Assembly: GCF_900880625.1 (NCBI RefSeq) | Contig: NZ_CAAHFB010000004.1 | Coordinates: forward strand, 1-64,000 | Source of the DNA: Halorhabdus rudnickae | Lineage (GTDB): Archaea > Halobacteriota > Halobacteria > Halobacteriales > Haloarculaceae | DNA length: 64,000 nucleotides | Direction of reading: 5' to 3' | Shown here: in pieces, positions 1-9,119 of the stretch | How the letters are laid out: every line of letters begins with the position of its first letter | Position numbering within the stretch: the first letter of the stretch is position 1 | Position numbers and translations under genes: made by a program | Notes under the pieces: model-generated | Database searches by the model: none | Told to the model about the DNA's origin: nothing | What the model saw: the letters and a program-made list of their open reading frames with translations, nothing else

Positions 1-136
1 GCACGAGTTTTCTCTCCACTACGTCGAGGATACCGACGCTGACCACGACGAAGCCAGCTACTTCCGGCCCGTTGAAGATGTTCTCAGCTTCGACGGGCAA
101 AACCGCTATCAGCAGGACATAGCCGCCAAGAGTGTC
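1..136 (+). pseudogene. ISH6-type transposase fragment, plus-strand copy
   Basis: Reading from base 2, this strand encodes an internal part of the same transposase found on the minus strand to its right, starting HEFSLHYVEDTDAD and ending AAKSV. The nucleotide match to 540-676 on the other strand is exact. After base 137 the sequence switches abruptly to another part of the element, so the reading frame is broken. The fragment continues to the left of the window, where its N-terminus would lie. Confidence 0.7.
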
Positions 137-676
137 GTTTTGTCGTCGTCGATGCTAACAGTCAACCGCACGTCATCAGCGTCACTGACGACTGTCGCGT
201 CGTCAGTGACTGCGTCGATCTCATTGAGGTCAGCTGCTGTCTCGTCCCAATCAGCGTTCACCGAAAGATCCAGCAAGGAGCGTGACTCCTCTGCAGTATC
301 TTCGCCGAGCGTGGCTTGGACGGAGTGGTACGAACGGTCGTCGTCTTGACTGTGACACTTCGTGCCGTCAGGAATAACCGCATCAGCGTCTGTATCAGCG
401 ACACAGTCGGGAAGGAACTGCTTGAGCTTACTGCCGTACTTTCTCGCGCGGCGGTTGATAGTGGTCGGCGACGGCATCTCCGAGAGGATGCCGTCGCCGT
501 GGTCAGCAGCATCACGATAGCTGAGCGAGGTAGCGAGATCGACACTCTTGGCGGCTATGTCCTGCTGATAGCGGTTTTGCCCGTCGAAGCTGAGAACATC
601 TTCAACGGGCCGGAAGTAGCTGGCTTCGTCGTGGTCAGCGTCGGTATCCTCGACGTAGTGGAGAGAAAACTCGTGC
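1..676. repeat. 137-bp perfect inverted repeat (1-137 and 540-676)
   Basis: Bases 1-137 are the exact reverse complement of 540-676; pairing fails at 138 against 539. The left limit is set by the window edge, so the true arm may be longer. Both arms lie in the transposase pieces, so the event copied or inverted an internal part of the element. Identity over 137 bp points to a recent event or to ongoing gene conversion. Confidence 0.9.
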
Positions 677-924
677 TCACCGGCGGTTGTGACAGCTGTG
701 CGAGTATCGGTTCCAGCTCGTTGGAATCGCTGATCACCATTGCCGTGAGCGTGTTTCTCGCCACAGAGCGCCTCGACGCGGCTCGCGTCGAGGCTCTCGA
801 CCAGTCCTTCGAGAAGAACTGACTCGACGTTCTGGTCAGTGATGAACTCAGCCAGCGCGGCCAGCGGTATCGTTTTGTCGTCGTCGATGCTAACAGTCAA
901 CCGCACGTCGATTGTGGCGTGCAT
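109..924 (-). pseudogene. ISH6-type transposase, 3'-truncated and fused to a copy of its own N-terminus
   Basis: The frame starts at ATG 924 (MHATIDVRLTVSIDDD) and runs about 247 residues of ISH6-like sequence, including RRARKYGSKLKQF and the acidic block VIPDGTKCHSQDDDRS. Then residues 5-18 recur at about 250-263 and the frame soon ends at 109. ISH6-type transposases are longer than this as I recall, so the C-terminal catalytic part is missing. The repeat at the junction shows a rearrangement and not a simple deletion. Confidence 0.75.
135..909. repeat. 40-bp direct repeat (135-174 and 870-909) at the rearrangement joint
   Basis: Bases 135-174 equal 870-909. The right copy encodes the natural N-terminus of the transposase (VRLTVSIDDDKT). 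The left copy sits exactly where the plus-strand fragment stops and the minus-strand gene loses its normal sequence. The left copy therefore marks the joint of an internal rearrangement. Confidence 0.85.
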
Positions 925-1019
925 GGGTCACCTCTCAGGTTGGACACCAGAGGCGACCCGTTCCTCACGGGAGCCAGTTGCTACTGAACTCTAGAGGACT
1001 TTGCGACACGACCAATCAA

Positions 1020-2546
1020 TTGGACATCCTCCAGGCGATCGCCGAGGCTGACGACACGTACGGCGAGGTCGCAAAGGAGTTCCAGTCGATCGTTCTCGAA
1101 ACTGAATACTTCGATGTCGACTACCGGACGGCGATCCGCAACCAGGCGCTCCAGACCCCAAGCGACGAACTCAGCCAGTTTCTGACGGACATGCTCTCGA
1201 TCGTCAACTCCGGCGGGGACATGACGTCGTTCCTCGAGGATCAGAAGAACAAGTACATGCGCACGAGCAAGCAGGCCCAAGAGCGCATGCTCGAGACGCT
1301 GGAGTTGTTCGGCGAGATGTACATGACGCTGTCGCTGTTCCCCCTGCTTTTGATCATTATTCTCGTCGTGATGAGTATGATGGGCAACGCGAGCACCCAG
1401 CTGATGTACATCACCGTCTACGGGTTGATCCCGCTCATCAACGTCGCGTTCCTCGTGCTGGTCTCGACGGTCACGTCTGACGAGAGCGGCGACGGGTACC
1501 TCCGACCGGATTCGGACGAACGTGGCATCGTCGTCCAGGAAAACTCAGGCGTTCTCAACCTGCGACTGATCGAGGAGTACACGGGCGATCGAAGCGTCTT
1601 CGATCGGATCAAGAGTCGGGAAGGGTCCTACCAGGCAATGGATATTGTGCGTGCCCCGCACATTTTCTTCCGGAACAACCCACTGTACGTCCTCGCACTG
1701 ACGATCCCGATGACGCTGATCGCGTTGTTACTCACGGTGCTTGCGGGCTGGGCACCGACCTCGATTGCGGATATGAAGGCGGCACCGCTACAGGGGACGT
1801 TCTTCTGGGTGTACGTGCCCGCCTATCTCAATTTCATTCCGCTCGCGATCTTCCACGAGTGGAACGTCCGGTATCGCAAGTCGGTCGTCGGGAAACTCTC
1901 CGAGAACTTGCGGAAACTCTCGAGTGCCAACGAGACGGGGATGACCTTACTCGAGTCGCTGCGGATCGTCGCCGACACGTCCTCGGGTCGGCTGGCCGAT
2001 GAGTTCTCGATCATCTACCGGAAAGTCCAGTACGGAACGAGTCTGAAACAGGCACTCAGGGAGTTCAACAACAAGTATCACGTCCCGCGACTCAGCCGGA
2101 CGGTGAAACTCATCAGTGACGCCCAAGAGGCCTCGAATCAGATTCAGGACGTCCTCTCGACGGCCGCTCAGGCCAGCGAGAACCAGGACGACATCGAACG
2201 CGACCGCAAGTCACGGACGCGGATGCAGGTCGTCATCATTGTCATGACGTTCCTCACGTTGCTCGGCGTCATCGCCATGTTGAAGGTGCAGTTCTTCGGG
2301 ACGATGGCCGGGCTATCCGAACAGGCCTCAGGCGGGGAGTCCGTTAGTTCCGGGGGTTCGTTCGGGTCGAACATGCCCGGCGAGAACATGCTGTCGATGC
2401 TGTTCTTCCACGCCGTGACGCTGCAGGCGATCTTCTCGGCGGTGATCGCCGGCTACATCCGGAACGTCGACCTCATCTCCGGATTGAAGTTCGCGGTCGG
2501 CCTGCTAACGGTGTCGCTCGCGGTGTGGATCATCGCGGGGGGTTGA
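1020..2546 (+). pseudogene. pilC: PilC/TadC-type pilus assembly membrane protein, 5' end lost to the IS
   Basis: About 509 codons of a type II/IV secretion F-domain protein remain, the inner-membrane platform of an archaeal type IV pilus. The text begins inside the first F domain (LDILQAIAEADDTYGEVA). It has membrane helices (LFPLLLIIILVVMSMM; LYVLALTIPMTLIALLLTV), a second F domain (LSSANETGMTLLESLRIVA) and C-terminal helices. Open frame extends back to 912 but encodes IS-derived residues, and full-length relatives carry an extra N-terminal part of roughly 100 residues or more. That part and the partner PilB ATPase would lie left of the window. The downstream pilin genes are intact, so either the loss is recent or a second PilC serves them. 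Confidence 0.8.
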
Positions 2547-2548
2547 GC

Positions 2549-3043
2549 ATGCGAGACATGCCAAAGTACGCGAGCCAGCAGACGGGCCACGGACCCCGAG
2601 GAGACCGCGGACAGACGTTACAGGACTACGTCCTCGGGATCAGCATCTTCATCGTCGGCATCTTCATCGTTCTCTCGATGTTCCCTGGGCTGCTCGGTCC
2701 GTTCCACTCCGACATTGGGCGCGACAAGCAGGCGACTGCTGACCGGGTCTCTTCGACCATCGTCTCGAACCTCTCGGTACCGGAACAGCCGAACCACCTC
2801 AACACGACGGCGACCAGGAACCTGTTCGCCCTCTCGACGTCGGACGTCAGGACGCGGTTCAACCTTTCGCGTCCGACGCAACTGAACGTCACGCTTGAAG
2901 CGCTCAACGGATCGGCACAGTTCGAAACCGTCGGCGACGGCATCACCCGGAATCAGACCGCAATATCCACTCGAATCGTGCACGTAAACGTCACGTCGGG
3001 CAACTGTGACCCGGCCTGCCGGATGGTCGTGAGGACGTGGTAA
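2549..3043 (+). CDS. Pilin-like protein with class III signal (DUF7287-like)
   Basis: A 164-residue protein, first of the pilin-like set. Residues about 17-45 form a prepilin-type signal: basic stretch, then GDRG followed by QTLQDYVLGISIFIVGIFI, which fits PibD cleavage after RG. The rest is a soluble extracellular domain with several N-x-S/T sequons (NVT, NTT, NQT). The start ATG lies 2 bp after the pilC stop, behind a G-run that can serve as ribosome site. The position suggests a minor pilin of the same pilus; the family name is from memory. Its exact role is unknown. Confidence 0.75.
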   Translation: MRDMPKYASQQTGHGPRGDRGQTLQDYVLGISIFIVGIFIVLSMFPGLLGPFHSDIGRDKQATADRVSSTIVSNLSVPEQPNHLNTTATRNLFALSTSDVRTRFNLSRPTQLNVTLEALNGSAQFETVGDGITRNQTAISTRIVHVNVTSGNCDPACRMVVRTW

Positions 3044-3044
3044 C

Positions 3045-3713
3045 ATGAGACGACAACAGACACACCGCACGGACGGGGGCTGTACGGATCGCGGACAGGC
3101 GTTTACTCTGGAGGGGTTGGTCGGTGCGTTGCTGATCCTGACCGCAGTGTGGTATGCTCTCCAGATCGTCGTCGTGATGCCCGAAACTGGTGGCGCAGTC
3201 GATTCGGAACTCCGCGAGAATATCCGCCAGCAGACTGACGACGCCTTGTTGATCGCCTCCCAAGCGGAGGACAACGATCTCTCGTCGCTCGTCCGGAACT
3301 GGTCCCAGAGTCGCCGGACGTTCTCCGGGGCGCTGAACCCGGACATCGGCTACGGCATGGCGGAAGTCCCAGGCTCACTCGGTACTCTGCTCCGTGAGGG
3401 TGTCACCGAGCGGGGGCGGCTGTACAACGTCGAGATGACGTATCTCAAATCCGGTCCGTCCAACGGGACTGGAACGGTCACGATCGCCTCGCAAGGATCA
3501 CCATCGGGCGACGCCGTCGTGGCGTCCCAGCGTGTCGTGCTATACGACAATATGACACTGACTGGCCCTTCTGCCGGGACGGCTGAACTGTGGCAGTACG
3601 ACACGCGCTCGACGACGAATCCGGTCCCCGGGAAAAGTGGGTACTATCCGGTTCCGAACGCTGTAGACGGGCCAGTGTACAATATCGTAGAAGTGCGGGT
3701 GATCGTATGGTGA
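3045..3713 (+). CDS. Pilin-like protein with class III signal (DUF7288-like)
   Basis: A 222-residue protein. Around residues 15-45 DRG is followed by QAFTLEGLVGALLILTAVWY, the closest match in the window to a classical type IV prepilin signal, with E six residues after the predicted cleavage site. The remainder is an exported domain ending VYNIVEVRVIVW. The ATG is one base after the upstream stop, so the two are translated together. It fits the haloarchaeal families found next to PilB/PilC. Function beyond minor pilin is inference. Confidence 0.75.
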   Translation: MRRQQTHRTDGGCTDRGQAFTLEGLVGALLILTAVWYALQIVVVMPETGGAVDSELRENIRQQTDDALLIASQAEDNDLSSLVRNWSQSRRTFSGALNPDIGYGMAEVPGSLGTLLREGVTERGRLYNVEMTYLKSGPSNGTGTVTIASQGSPSGDAVVASQRVVLYDNMTLTGPSAGTAELWQYDTRSTTNPVPGKSGYYPVPNAVDGPVYNIVEVRVIVW

Positions 3714-4696
3714 CCGGGCCACTCGGGGGCGAGCGATCGCTCCCGTCGGATCGTCGTGGCCAGTTGTTGCTCATTGGGGCGCTGGTCATCGCGCTGGTCG
3801 TCGTCGTCCTTGCGATGGTCGTCAACACTGTGTTGTTCACGGAGAACGCCGGGACCGAACGCGTCTCGGCCGAGGTCAATGGTGTCGACGCGTTCTCTTT
3901 CGAGGCCGGCAAGGCCACCCGATCGGTACTGCTGCGTGTCAACCACGAGGCCCACGATCGGTCCGTCGACCAACTCAACGAGAACGTCACGGAATCGATC
4001 GCCGGATACAACGAGGTGCTGGGTCGTTCCCACGCTATGTCCGGGACTGCGTACGTGAACGTCTCCTACAACACGACGTTCCACAACGGGACGCGACTCG
4101 TCCAGCCGAGCGACGGGAACTTCACGTCCCCTCATACGGCCCCTGGTACCAATTGGCCCGTCATATCGCCCAGTAACGAGACCGACGTTGGCTGGTTCCT
4201 CCTGAACGTCAATCTTCGGAACACGACTGCCGACCACGCGTGGATCAACACGTCCGGTAGTAGTGAGGGCCTCAACTTCCGGATGAATCGATCGGACGGC
4301 GGCGACGGGAACAACCTCTCGCTTGCCGTCTACAATTCGTCGACGAACCTAGACTCGGTAAACTGTACGTCGACCGGCGGTCGTATCCTTCTGGACCTCT
4401 ATGAGGGTACAGGATCGAGCGAGAATTGTTCGTTCACCGGGATCGGGGAGTATCTCGATCCGAAGTACGACATATCCCTCGAGGGTGGTGACAACGTCGC
4501 CGGGAAGTACTCGATTGTCACAGACAGCACGTGGAACGCGAGTTTCACCTCTTTCGACCGCTGTCGAGCAACCAGCACGGTCCCGCTATGTCGATCGCCG
4601 GTCGTCTGGAACGGCTCGGTCGATCTCACGTATCAGTCCGCTACAGCCCAATATGCCCAACAGCGGAACGTTACCGTCTACGGAGAGGAAACATGA
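3707..4696 (+). CDS. Pilin-like protein, sequon-rich (DUF7261-like)
   Basis: A 329-residue protein starting at ATG 3707, which overlaps the upstream stop (ATGGTGA); a start further upstream would add residues unlike the family. SDRRG precedes the hydrophobic stretch QLLLIGALVIALVVVVLAMV, again a PibD-type signal. The exported part has an unusual density of N-x-S/T sequons (NVT, NTT, NGT, NET, NTS, NCS), implying heavy N-glycosylation, and several cysteines that could form disulfides. Translationally coupled to its neighbours on both sides. Confidence 0.75.
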   Translation: MVTGPLGGERSLPSDRRGQLLLIGALVIALVVVVLAMVVNTVLFTENAGTERVSAEVNGVDAFSFEAGKATRSVLLRVNHEAHDRSVDQLNENVTESIAGYNEVLGRSHAMSGTAYVNVSYNTTFHNGTRLVQPSDGNFTSPHTAPGTNWPVISPSNETDVGWFLLNVNLRNTTADHAWINTSGSSEGLNFRMNRSDGGDGNNLSLAVYNSSTNLDSVNCTSTGGRILLDLYEGTGSSENCSFTGIGEYLDPKYDISLEGGDNVAGKYSIVTDSTWNASFTSFDRCRATSTVPLCRSPVVWNGSVDLTYQSATAQYAQQRNVTVYGEET

Positions 4697-6000
4697 CATC
4701 GAAACGTCGACAACGAACATCGTCCGCTACGGCGCCTGTACCGATGCATGCCACCAGATTATCTGACGATGATCGGGGAATATCCACGCCGGTCACTCAC
4801 TCGCTGTCGATCGCGATTACGACGGTCCTGATCTTCGGGCTCATCTTCGCCGCGAACGCGTACCTCGAAGACAAGCGCGATGTCGGCGCCCGCCAGCAGG
4901 TCGAGTCCATCGGGGCCGAACTGGCGAGTCAACTGGAGGAGGCCGCACAGCTCGGTACCGACAGCCAGCAGGCGACGCTCCGCGTCAACCAACCGGCACA
5001 GGTGCTGTCGAATTCCTACGGCGTCTCTCTTGAGGACGCAAGCGCGTGTCGCGTAGCCGCCAGCGCCTGCCTGGTTGTTAAGGTCTCCCGTCCCGGTGGG
5101 AACCTCGTCCGTGAGTTCCCCGTCCAGAACGGTTCGAACGTACACGTCTCGATTGAGCGATTGGACTCGACGACGTTCACTCTGCGGGCCGTCCGGGTGG
5201 GCGGTGCTGCGACGCGATCGGACGTGGTTCCGATCGATCATACGCTACAGATGGGGGTCGGATCCAACGTCGCTCAGTCGGGGAGGGCGGCCATTAACCC
5301 ACTCAATCGGCTGCCGATTGCCGAGTTCACGTTCGACCCAACATTCCCTGACAGCAGTGACAGTATCGAGTTCGATGCCTCGCCGAGTCGCGATCCGGAC
5401 GGATCGATCACTGACTATTACTGGTACGTCGACGGGGCGAACGCTTCGTCCGGTCAGATCTACAATCGCACGAGCGGGCTGTCGCCCGGTACCCATCAGA
5501 TCAAGCTCAGAACCGTCGACGACGAGGGTGGCGTCGGGAACAAGACCCGCACGATCTCCGTGTCCGGGCTGGTGTACAACGATGACATGGCGGAAGACAA
5601 ATCTGGCTCGTGTCCGGATACCGGTCAGTGTCTTAGCTTTACCGTGACGAATGATTGGTCCTCGGAGGACGTTACCCTTTCGCACATCAGCATTGACCCT
5701 GAGCATGTTGACTCGATGGAAGCGAAAGACTCGCCTCCTTTCGGATTTCCTATCGATCGTCCTGAACTTAAGATTGATACAGGAAGCTTGCACGGGCAAG
5801 ATGCAGAAATTGATTTCTCCAACAAGGAAGACGGTGTTATAATCCCTCTCGAAACTCCTATCACGATAAATTCCGGTGATACGGCTACCATCCGTATTCA
5901 GGGCCTGGAGGACGGAGAGGATCTATACCCGATAACGGTCGGTCTCCGGTACTGGAGCGACGATACGTCTTACCGGACGTTGATCACGGAGGGCCCCTGA
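4693..6000 (+). CDS. Pilin-like protein with PKD-type domain (DUF7266-like N-terminus)
   Basis: 435 residues from ATG 4693, in an ATGA overlap with the gene before. The N-terminus carries DDRG then ISTPVTHSLSIAITTVLIFG, a class III-type signal. Residues about 208-293 (PIAEFTFDP, then DASPSRDPDGSI and HQIKLRTVDDEGG) form a PKD-like beta-sandwich, common in surface adhesion proteins. Residues about 294-435 are a further beta-rich region. As I recall, relatives are much shorter, so the PKD and C-terminal parts look added. Codon use at 5640-5900 is visibly more AT-rich than the neighbours, which suggests acquisition. Confidence 0.7.
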   Translation: MTSKRRQRTSSATAPVPMHATRLSDDDRGISTPVTHSLSIAITTVLIFGLIFAANAYLEDKRDVGARQQVESIGAELASQLEEAAQLGTDSQQATLRVNQPAQVLSNSYGVSLEDASACRVAASACLVVKVSRPGGNLVREFPVQNGSNVHVSIERLDSTTFTLRAVRVGGAATRSDVVPIDHTLQMGVGSNVAQSGRAAINPLNRLPIAEFTFDPTFPDSSDSIEFDASPSRDPDGSITDYYWYVDGANASSGQIYNRTSGLSPGTHQIKLRTVDDEGGVGNKTRTISVSGLVYNDDMAEDKSGSCPDTGQCLSFTVTNDWSSEDVTLSHISIDPEHVDSMEAKDSPPFGFPIDRPELKIDTGSLHGQDAEIDFSNKEDGVIIPLETPITINSGDTATIRIQGLEDGEDLYPITVGLRYWSDDTSYRTLITEGP

Positions 6001-6001
6001 G

Positions 6002-6811
6002 ATGTCCGGGATATCGTCGTGGCCGGCTGACCGGGACAGTATGGCGGATCGACAGTGGCTCGGCCAAGACACTCGTGCCGTCTCGGAACTCGTCGGCTTC
6101 TCGCTGACGTTCGGGATCGTGCTCGTGTCGGTCACGCTCATCGCGACGCTCGGGTTCGGGCAACTCACTGACTTCCGGGACGCCCAGCAACTCGACAACG
6201 CGGAACAGGCGATGGAGATTGTCGGGGGGTCACTTGAGAGCATCGAGGAGGGTGACGCGGTGACTCGATCCGAAGCGATGGACCTCTCGGGCGGATCTAT
6301 CGAAGTCGAGAAAGGATCGGTAGCGAACGTGACCGTCTTCAATTCGAGTGGTGGGCGACTCCATAGTGAGTTGCTCGATCTCAACGCACTCGTCTACTCA
6401 CAGGGATCGACACGCATCTCCTACGAGAACGGGGCGACGTATCGCCAGGAGTCACAGGGTGGCGTCATGACCACCGAACCCAAGTTCGTTTGCAGTGACG
6501 ATGTCGCTGTGCTGTCGTTCGTCACTCTCGAAGAACGGACCCAGGCCGGCAAGATCAGCGGAGGGGAGGTGTCGATCACCGCCAGCCATTCCGATACTCG
6601 ACTCGTCTATCCGGTGAATCGGACGGGTGATAACGCCACTAACGCCGCGAACGTGACCGTAGAGATGACCTCGCCGCGCGAAGGACCGTGGACGGACCAC
6701 TTCGACAACGCCGAGAACTGGAACGCTTCGGGGACGACGATCCAGTGTGGTGGGAGTCTCGAACGCGTCTACGTCCGACAGACGAACATCTCGGTCAGCC
6801 TGTCGAACTGA
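6002..6811 (+). CDS. Pilin-like protein (DUF7289-like)
   Basis: 269 residues. DTRA precedes VSELVGFSLTFGIVLVSVTL, close to the archaeal pilin motif (A/G, then VSELVG). The exported domain contains YRQESQGGVM and a late NVTVEMTSPREGPWTDHF, which recur in related form in the convergent von Willebrand protein at 6853-9081; the two share one N-terminal architecture. Begins one base after the upstream stop. Last gene of the rightward pilus operon. Confidence 0.75.
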   Translation: MSGISSWPADRDSMADRQWLGQDTRAVSELVGFSLTFGIVLVSVTLIATLGFGQLTDFRDAQQLDNAEQAMEIVGGSLESIEEGDAVTRSEAMDLSGGSIEVEKGSVANVTVFNSSGGRLHSELLDLNALVYSQGSTRISYENGATYRQESQGGVMTTEPKFVCSDDVAVLSFVTLEERTQAGKISGGEVSITASHSDTRLVYPVNRTGDNATNAANVTVEMTSPREGPWTDHFDNAENWNASGTTIQCGGSLERVYVRQTNISVSLSN

Positions 6812-6852
6812 TCGCGAACAAACGTTCGGGCCAACGGTGGTTGGCCCCGTCG

Positions 6853-9081
6853 CTACTCCTGCTCTAGTTCGATATTACTGATGGAGATGTCGACGACGTT
6901 GGCTGGTCGCATCTCATCGCTCTCCCCGATCGTATAGAGAACCAACATTTTATTGTCGCTGTTTTTCCCGTCGGGGAAATCATAGAGCACCAGCGCCTGG
7001 TTGCTGTCGAGGCTGAGTTGATCCGTCGTCGCGTTATAGAGCGACCGGTTGACGACGAGGTCGGTCAGATTCGCTTGCCAGTCGGCCGTCCTCGTGTTGC
7101 CGAGCATGGTGGTGAACGCCGTCGAGTTGGCGTTCGTGTAGACAGTGACATCGCTTCCCGAGACGGTCGTGTTCTTCGAGGGGTTCATCGTCTTACAGCG
7201 TGTCACCGGGTAGTTACTGCCGTTGGTAGTCTGTTTCTGTCCCGTCGTGACCCACTGGTCACAGCCGTACACCGTCGCGCTGAAGTTCACGTTTCCTCCG
7301 TCCGAGATAGAGAACGCGTGACTGAACGTTGAGGGCGCGGTTGGGTCGTTGACGTTCAGGAACGTCTTGTTCATCTTCGTCACGTTGGCGATGTTGGAGA
7401 CGTTCCCGGTAATCTGGGGCGTCTGTATCGACCCGTTCGCTGAGATATTTGTCGAGAACGGCGTTCGTCCGATCTGCTGGGTACTGGAGACGCGCTTAGC
7501 GATCCGTTCGAACGCCTTTTCGAGCTCACTCGCGTTTTTGGCGTAGTAGTATTTCCCCCCGCCGTTTGTTGCTGTCTGGTTGAGGAATGCCTCGTTCAGA
7601 TCACCGGCGTTGTCCGCGAATCCGATCGTATGTACCGTCGTCCTAGATCTGTTAGCCAGCGTGGCGATCCGTTCAGTTGCCGGGTCCGGGTCAGTGTATC
7701 TGGTATCTCCGACGTAGATCTCTTGAGTGCCTGTGTTCTTTCCGTCAGACAGCATAATGATGTACTTGTCCCGGGTTTCGTTCGACTCTAGGCTCAAAAT
7801 TGAGTGCGCCCGTTTCATGCCGATCGCGGTGAACGTCCCTCCAGAATGTTTGGTTTTGTTTACTGTCGAATTGAATTTCGTCAGATTACCGCTCAATCTA
7901 TAGTCATTCGTCCGATAGACGTTTGCAACAAACCTATTAGTCCATCCAGACGATATCTTTTTAAAGCCGACCAGACCGGCTCGGTCGTAGGCCGGAGTCA
8001 AATACGTCGTGAAGTTCTGCATCGCGCCCCGTGCGACTTGGTACTTGTCCTTGCTTGAGCCTGCCGCTGGATTTCCCATCGACCCTGACTCGTCGACCAC
8101 AAACATCACGTCCACCGGATCGCGGGTCACGTTGCCAGATGCAGAGATGTTTCGCACCGTCCCGATATTGATATCGTCGGCCACCGGCTCGACGTAGACC
8201 GTGTAGTTGTTGCTGGCGTTTTTGCTGACGGCAATCCCGCTCTGGGAGACCGTCACGTTGCTCATGTAGCTCGCGTTCGTCAGGTTGACGACGTTGTTCA
8301 CCGCGTCGTTGGTTTCGGGCGGCAGCGCACTTTGGGCGAGGAAGGCCGTCGTCGTCTCGTTATTTTCGTCGACAGTCAGAGAGGTATATCCGCCCGTGTC
8401 CTCTAGGTGTTCGGCCCAGCCCTCGTAGAGATTGCTCTTTATTTCGACCGTGACGTTGTCCGGGCGCTTGCAGTTCCCCTGGTACAGCGTTTGGATCGCG
8501 TTCCGGGTGTCCTGGTTCGATGTCGTCGCGTTCAATAGCGCTTCAGTACTCCCACCCGAGACACTGCCGGTCAGGTTCGTCAGAGAGAGATCGACGTGAC
8601 CATTCTGGATGCTGAGCGTCGGCGGGGTGACCGCGACCACGCCCCCCTCACTCGACTGTCGCCAGACACCACCGGCCTCGTAGACCAGGGTATCGTCCGT
8701 CTCTGTCTCGATACGGATCGAATCCAGAGACGTGTTCACCGAACAGGTACTATTCTTGTTGATAGTGACGTTTATATGGCCTTTGTTTGCCACTAGTTCC
8801 GGCTCGTTGTGAGTCTGCTGTTCGTTCTCGAGGAGTCGAAACTCGGTCGCGGCCGATCCGCCGGAGGCCGCGAGTGATGTAAGGCGCGCATCGACTTCTT
8901 CCATGGCGAATTCCGACGTTTCGTCCACCTGTTGATCCTGACTGTCGTTCATCAACGGTGTTGCGAATACCATGATCGCCAGTGCCCCGGCGATAACGAT
9001 TCCAACTAACAACACGTACCCTACCAACTCCGAGACGCCCCTGTCGGTGCCGGCAACCGCAGTCAATCCCCTGGATCTCAT
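6853..9081 (-). CDS. Pilin-type surface protein with von Willebrand factor A domain
   Basis: 742 residues. N-terminus: TDRG, then VSELVGYVLLVGIVIAGALA, a class III prepilin signal. Next comes a region resembling the 6002-6811 protein (WRQSSEGGVV; VTVEIKSNLYEGWAEHL), then a vWA domain with a full metal-ion-dependent adhesion site: DESGSMG, a conserved T in SGGTFTAIG, and D in LSDGKNTG. The tail contains many N-x-S/T sequons. vWA domains bind protein partners through a divalent ion, so this is probably a tip or minor pilin adhesin. It converges on the pilus operon and has its own TATA box about 30 bp upstream. Confidence 0.85.
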   Translation of the reverse strand: MRSRGLTAVAGTDRGVSELVGYVLLVGIVIAGALAIMVFATPLMNDSQDQQVDETSEFAMEEVDARLTSLAASGGSAATEFRLLENEQQTHNEPELVANKGHINVTINKNSTCSVNTSLDSIRIETETDDTLVYEAGGVWRQSSEGGVVAVTPPTLSIQNGHVDLSLTNLTGSVSGGSTEALLNATTSNQDTRNAIQTLYQGNCKRPDNVTVEIKSNLYEGWAEHLEDTGGYTSLTVDENNETTTAFLAQSALPPETNDAVNNVVNLTNASYMSNVTVSQSGIAVSKNASNNYTVYVEPVADDINIGTVRNISASGNVTRDPVDVMFVVDESGSMGNPAAGSSKDKYQVARGAMQNFTTYLTPAYDRAGLVGFKKISSGWTNRFVANVYRTNDYRLSGNLTKFNSTVNKTKHSGGTFTAIGMKRAHSILSLESNETRDKYIIMLSDGKNTGTQEIYVGDTRYTDPDPATERIATLANRSRTTVHTIGFADNAGDLNEAFLNQTATNGGGKYYYAKNASELEKAFERIAKRVSSTQQIGRTPFSTNISANGSIQTPQITGNVSNIANVTKMNKTFLNVNDPTAPSTFSHAFSISDGGNVNFSATVYGCDQWVTTGQKQTTNGSNYPVTRCKTMNPSKNTTVSGSDVTVYTNANSTAFTTMLGNTRTADWQANLTDLVVNRSLYNATTDQLSLDSNQALVLYDFPDGKNSDNKMLVLYTIGESDEMRPANVVDISISNIELEQE

Positions 9082-9111
9082 CGTTACTAGTCCTATCTTT
9101 TCCGTGATACG

Positions 9112-9119
9112 GTATAAAT
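9112..9119 (-). promoter_or_regulatory. TATA box of the vWA pilin gene
   Basis: On the minus strand an A/T box reading TTTATAC lies about 30 bp before the ATG at 9081. This spacing puts the transcript start at or near the start codon, as in leaderless haloarchaeal genes. Confidence 0.5.

Larger units (their letters stand above)
1..990. mobile_element. Scrambled ISH6-type insertion sequence, left end outside the window
   Basis: The block holds pieces of one transposase gene in both orientations: a plus-strand piece at 1-136 and a longer minus-strand piece at 109-924. Both match my recollection of haloarchaeal ISH6-family transposases. The right edge must lie between the transposase start (924) and the first codons that read like the pilus protein (about 1020); 990 is an estimate, and I did not identify a terminal inverted repeat. 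No complete transposase can be made from this part, so the copy is probably dead unless an intact one lies to the left. It interrupts the pilus gene on its right. Confidence 0.75.

Noticed and set aside
3590-3706. Upstream start for the 3707-4696 pilin-like protein
   Set aside because: The extra 39 residues come from overlap with the preceding gene; ATG 3707 places the prepilin signal correctly near the N-terminus.
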